64,000 bases of DNA from Auricularia sp. M13 (lineage: Eukaryota > Basidiomycota > Agaricomycetes > Auriculariales > Auriculariaceae), in the NCBI GenBank assembly GCA_037042915.1, contig CM073201.1:1054001-1118000 (forward strand), in the 5' to 3' direction. A program made the translations under genes and the position numbers. Below, piece by piece: positions 57,728 to 64,000 of this stretch; position 1 is the first letter of the stretch; each line of letters opens with the position of its first letter. Under the pieces are notes generated by a model. That model made no database searches, was not told where the DNA came from, and saw nothing but the letters and a program-made list of their open reading frames with translations.

Positions 57728-59294
57728 ATGCGCGCACCGACGAACTTGGAACTTCCTCCATATGCATGGGAGGAGCTCAAAGAACGCGAAGATCCTGCCG
57801 AATGGCGCGCTCAATGGCGACATTACGAGACGCTGCTCTTGTCTCGCGGTTATCGCTTGCAGTGGCCGGAATCCACGCCCTTGGAGGAACAGACGAAGCC
57901 CAGAACCGATCTTCCAGCTCCAAAAGATGCGTACAATCCTCAATCACACGAGAATTTTGTGGCATCGCCTATCGAGGCACTCGCAAAAGTGACGGTAAAC
58001 TTCAATCATGTCCGTAGCACCCGGAACGTAGGATGGACATACTGAAATTACTTCAAGCCTCTAGTACGGAATGCAGTCGATCGGATGGGTCGCTTTGCTT
58101 TGATCAAGGCGGTTCCCACTGACAGCAATGAATGCACGGTCTTGCGCTTTCTTCGCGATCATCGAGCCCAGCATGCTGCTGACCCGTCCAATCACACTAT
58201 CCCGATATTCGATATGATAGAGATTGGGAATGTGACATTTGCGGTAATGGCACAGTGGTCACCTTCATTCCCGACGTTTTTCACGCTTGGGGAATATATC
58301 GACTGCTTTCACCAATGTCTCGAGGTGAGTGTCTGGCCCGCCCCACAGCCGTCATAGCTGATAACGAGATTTAGGGACTTGCCTTCATGCATAGTCACCT
58401 CATAGCACACGGCGTTCGTTGCTAAGCGCCTCATTTCCTTGGCCTCGACTACTTACTGGGTCCTCGCATAGGACATCCATGATGGCAACATAATGCTCAA
58501 CTACGGTGGAGGATATCCAATACTCAATCCCGGGCAACCTTTTCGCTCCCTTTTTCGCCCGTGCTACGCGTACATCGACTTTGGGCAATCGGTCCAGCTT
58601 CCTTCGGGGAGTGATATTTCGCAATGTACAGTCACCTCGGATCTAGCAGGCATTCATACGCCAGAACACTCCCCTACAGTGCCGCATAATCCATTCTACG
58701 CCGATGCAAGTGTCTCCGGGGAACCTGTTGTTACAAATTTCACTGTGCTGATGCTGTACAGATCTACCAATTCGGCGTCGTATTTTGGGATGTTCTTGAC
58801 AACAACGCAGTGAGCCCGTAACCTCCTCAACCATGTTACTATACCTTACAGCTCTATAGCGGACTACCACTATTGGTGAACTGGCTGAGGAACACGCACC
58901 GGATATTTACGAACTTCTGGATGCCATGATGGTTGAGATTCCTGAGGAGAGGCTTCCTGCGGCCGATGCTTTGCAGTGGATCCTCGAGATACGAGACAAG
59001 ACTCAGAAGGACGTTCTTGAACGTCCCGTCTCGGCTCTGCCACCTAGACGCCGAGAAAAGGCGGACTTCATCGTTCGTGACTCGGAGGATGACTCGGTGC
59101 GTATCATATTTTCCAGCTCTCCGTCTCCAAGTTCATACCTGCTCTTAACTACAATTTTACAGCAAAATTTGGAGCCGGAAATTTTCCATGATGGTATTGC
59201 GCAGGGCAACGCAGGCGATCCAGACAACTTCAAGTTGGCTGGTGTACCGAGAAGTACACTGCACAACGAGACGGCAATTTCGTCAGGGCCATGA
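57728..59294 (+). CDS. Fungal protein-kinase-like protein, tandem copy B
   Basis: Seven exons: 57728-58013, 58065-58324, 58375-58413, 58472-58705, 58762-58809, 58860-59096, 59163-59294 (1236 nt, 411 aa). Same architecture as copy A: PPYAWEELKEREDPAEWRAQ, RTDLPAPKDAYNPQSHENF, GRFALIKAV, HGDIHDGNIML, YAYIDFGQS (DFG intact here), DIYQFGVVFWD, ERLPAADALQWILEIRDK. The exons for the catalytic part have identical lengths to copy A (39, 234, 48 nt). The intron 58706-58761 again uses donor GCAAGT, so that GC-AG intron predates the duplication. Copy B has an extra 3' exon of 132 nt. Substrate unknown; Ser/Thr kinase activity is inferred from the conserved loop. Confidence 0.84.
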
Positions 59295-59476
59295 TGGCAT
59301 AATGGGATATTTATGTGTTTTCTTAGATACTGTATTTCCTTCAGAGTGTGTACTAGTACTAGCCACTGTGAACTTCTGCATTCGAAATTCGAAAGTTCCT
59401 GAACATATGCATCCGAGCGGGATCATCTTCACCTTGAACCGGTGCTAAACCGAACGTGGCCTCCTTACGGCCAAGA

Positions 59477-61783
<2,307 letters not shown>

Positions 61784-62944
61784 TACACGCGTGCGTATGT
61801 ACAGCCAGGATATAGATGAACAAACCACAGTGGACATTTGGCCGGAACTCCACGTTGAAATGAGGCCGACCCGACTTCCTGAATTTGTTCACACGCTTCG
61901 TCACAAACGGCTGCATTTGGAGCAAAGTCACATTAATACCGCCGGCAAGATTCGGACATGTTATACAAGGGCCATAGGCGTCGTGCGATCACTGCTGAGA
62001 AGCTACATTCTCCCATCACTTCGTGGCCATCTCGTGCTTCAGCTCTTCGCAGCCTACTGTACAGTAAATGTCTGTGACGCGCTGTTGTCAAAGACTTCTC
62101 CCCGTCTGGATACACCTTGTTGAAGACCTCCGTATCGGAGATGATCTATCACGATCAACAGTTGAAGGGATGTAGCATTGACAGCCGAACGCACGGCAGC
62201 GAGGTCCTCGTAAGAGTTAGCCCAAAACTCGTTCTAGCAGGTACAGTATATTTTAGACACCTTAAAAAGTTGATAGCATGCCAACCGTATGCTTTTTACA
62301 CGCTCAGAACCGCAACCAACATGTGTAGAAGACCCCGGGCCCAACTGAGTTTTGTCCAGCAATGATGTTTACCTGCGGAGCTCGAAATTCGTGTCATCAG
62401 CCAAAATCTGCCCACGTGCCAGTACAAACTTTGCCTCATCTGCGACTCAAGTGCCACTTCAAGAGCACATACACGAGCTGCAGTCAGCTTCCCGTACCGC
62501 TCAAGTCTACAAGCGTTCAAGCTGCATTATGCAGCAGTTTGGGAACTAAAGCGGCCTGCGCGTCGCAAATGGTCTGCCGAACTCTGCCATCGCTGGAATC
62601 TACGCATCGCTACTTCAGACTCCATCAGATTCGTAGGCGGTGCGCTGCATGACGACTCCCGGCCGGACAGCACTCCCCGAGCTATGTTGGCCGGGGTTTC
62701 GGGATCGGATGGCGGATATCCCTGCATGCTGTCGACTTCATCGTCGGGTTCGTGAGCTGGTGCTCATCTCGAATCTGAATCATGCGTTGCATTCGCGACT
62801 TCAGACTGTATGCGCTATCAATGAATCACTGTTCAAGCTCTTGGGAAGATGCCACAGATGCCGGAGCAGACCGCCGATGGCACCCTGGGCGTCCCGCAAC
62901 CCAATGCTATAAAGAGTAGGAATTACTCTTCTTGCGATTGGACC
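61784..62944. other. Intergenic, no supported gene
   Basis: About 1.2 kb. Small frames on both strands have no motif. Right end should hold the original promoter of the P450 fragment. Confidence 0.4.
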
Positions 62945-63337
62945 ATGGCTCCATCGATTCTCATAACTACGACTACGTTCGGACTGGCGCTGGTCGCACT
63001 GTCTGTGGCACTGGTCAAGCGGATTCGCCAGACGAGCCTGCCCTTGCCCCCCGGGCCACCAGAAACGAACTTCATTCTTGGAAATCCGAATGACATCCCG
63101 AAACCCCCTGAGGAATGGAAGAAGTACGAGGCTCTGAGCAACACCTACGGTAGGCGCCCACGTTGTGCGCCCTCTTCGGTCGTTGACGACTTGATCTCAG
63201 GTCCAGTTCTCCACCTACGAGGCCTCGACAAGCATCTCATAGTGCTTAGCACTATTAAGTCCGCCGTCGACCTCCTTGAGAAACGCGGCGCAATATATTC
63301 GGATCGGCCAAGGCTGCCTCTGATTGGCGATTTGTGA
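62945..63337 (+). pseudogene. Cytochrome P450, 5' fragment
   Basis: Exons 62945-63149 and 63201-63337. The spliced protein of about 113 aa has a membrane anchor (LITTTTFGLALVALSVALVK), the proline hinge LPLPPGPPETNFILGNPNDI, EEWKKYEALSNTYG, PVLHLRGLDKHLIVLSTIKS and AVDLLEKRGAIYSDRPRLPL. This is a clear start of an Agaricomycete microsomal P450 of normal layout. A GTGAGT donor is present at 63336 (GGC GAT TT/GTGAGT), but no following exon is found before the window ends. The I-helix, ExxR and heme-binding Cys regions are absent. Directly downstream is CTCCGGAG-rich repetitive sequence, so truncation by rearrangement or insertion is likely. The rest could lie beyond 64000 if a large insertion intervenes. 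Confidence 0.8.
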
Positions 63338-63403
63338 GTGCAGTGGGTCGCCATGGCCGGTGTGTCTGCTCGTAGTGACAAAGCATCGGTAAAAAATGTG
63401 GTC

Positions 63404-63508
63404 GCTCTGGAGTGCTCCGGAGTGCTCCAGAGCGATGGGAGCTCAGGAGCAAGGGTCCTGTCTGCGGAGCTTCCAGAGACACCCCCCTTCCTCCGGAGCG
63501 CTCCGGAG
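63404..63508. repeat. Cluster of CTCCGGAG-type palindromes
   Basis: Arms GCTCTGGAG (63404-63412) and CTCCAGAGC (63425-63433) form a hairpin. CTCCGGAGCGCTCCGGAG (63491-63508) is a perfect 18 bp palindrome. Further GGAG and CTCC words lie between, all immediately 3' of the truncated P450. Confidence 0.7.
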
Positions 63509-64000
63509 ACAGTCAGGAGCGTAGGGAGACACTGGAGACGCGGGCAAAATGTACACGGGCTGTTGCTTTACTCGTTTTATTTCTTACTCCACCACACGAC
63601 GTCGACGGTAACAATATGATAGATATGTGAAAATGGCGTTCTATTCAAACAGGGAGCGACGACATAAAATACAGGTACAGCGGCAACGCTGTACGGCATG
63701 CCGCCTGGGTGTATGCCTATACTGCGCTCCAGGCCAGCAAGCACGCGATGATACCCGGCGCGTGGTGGGGACGAGTGAGCGCCCATGCGCCTGCGCGAGC
63801 GCATGGCGAGCGGCGTGCATTCCGCCTCAACTCCAGCCCCAAACAGCATGCGCGGGCGAGCGGGACGCCGCGCCATCGGAGGCCTATAGCATATGCTGTT
63901 TGATGATACATCAGTGAACATGGATGAGTTGGTGCTGTAGGAACGCACCGTACACCAGTGTGGCCAGCCAGATGGATCGAGGGTGTAATCCTGTGCAAGC
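63509..64000. other. Window end without supported gene
   Basis: Short overlapping frames on both strands without motifs; no continuation of the P450 was recognised. Confidence 0.4.

Overview
This window is nuclear DNA of a filamentous basidiomycete, most likely an Agaricomycete. Genes are dense and cut by many 46-66 nt introns with GT(A/G)NGT donors. Several families are typical of mushroom-forming fungi: Plavaka-type transposase, DUF6698-like protein, fungal protein-kinase-like tandem genes, F-box/LRR proteins and a DM9/CBM12 protein. No species call is possible from sequence alone. I assigned exon structures by reading splice signals, and for most genes the joined exons give a length divisible by three with no internal stop.

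Layout. 0.5-18 kb is gene-dense and mostly housekeeping: a small secreted protein, APS kinase divergent from eIF2B-gamma, a Dal5/TNA1-type MFS transporter, a CLIP-170-like microtubule plus-end protein, and a very large H3K9-methyltransferase-like gene. That gene encodes three SUMO-interacting motifs and two BED-like zinc fingers upstream of a Suv39/Clr4-type SET domain. 18-41 kb is looser accessory sequence: two F-box genes flanking a 2.4 kb element with 394 bp inverted termini, about 4 kb without a convincing gene, a Ser/Pro-rich protein, a catalytically altered endonuclease/exonuclease/phosphatase homologue, a CBM12-DM9 lectin-like protein, a C2H2 protein, and an inverted dispersed repeat. 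40.7-54.9 kb has a 17-exon leucyl aminopeptidase, a candidate 7.2 kb DNA transposon carrying a Plavaka-type transposase and a divergent DUF6698-like gene, the GATOR2/SEA subunit MIOS/Sea4, and the kinetochore DASH subunit DAD4. 55-64 kb has two tandem kinase-like genes with a small RGG-type gene between them, a GH47 alpha-mannosidase and a truncated P450.

Main points of interest: (1) the SIM-BED-BED-SET gene; (2) the 7.2 kb element with a passenger gene, inserted 81 bp upstream of an aminopeptidase start codon; (3) inside the long-TIR element, a 116 bp unit starting 33 bp after a TATA box, followed by a 61 bp copy that lacks exactly the 55 bp GT...AG segment, as if a spliced transcript had been copied back; (4) recurrent GC-AG introns, one conserved between the tandem kinase paralogues; (5) 13- and 15-nt microexons. 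No rRNA, tRNA or CRISPR array was found.
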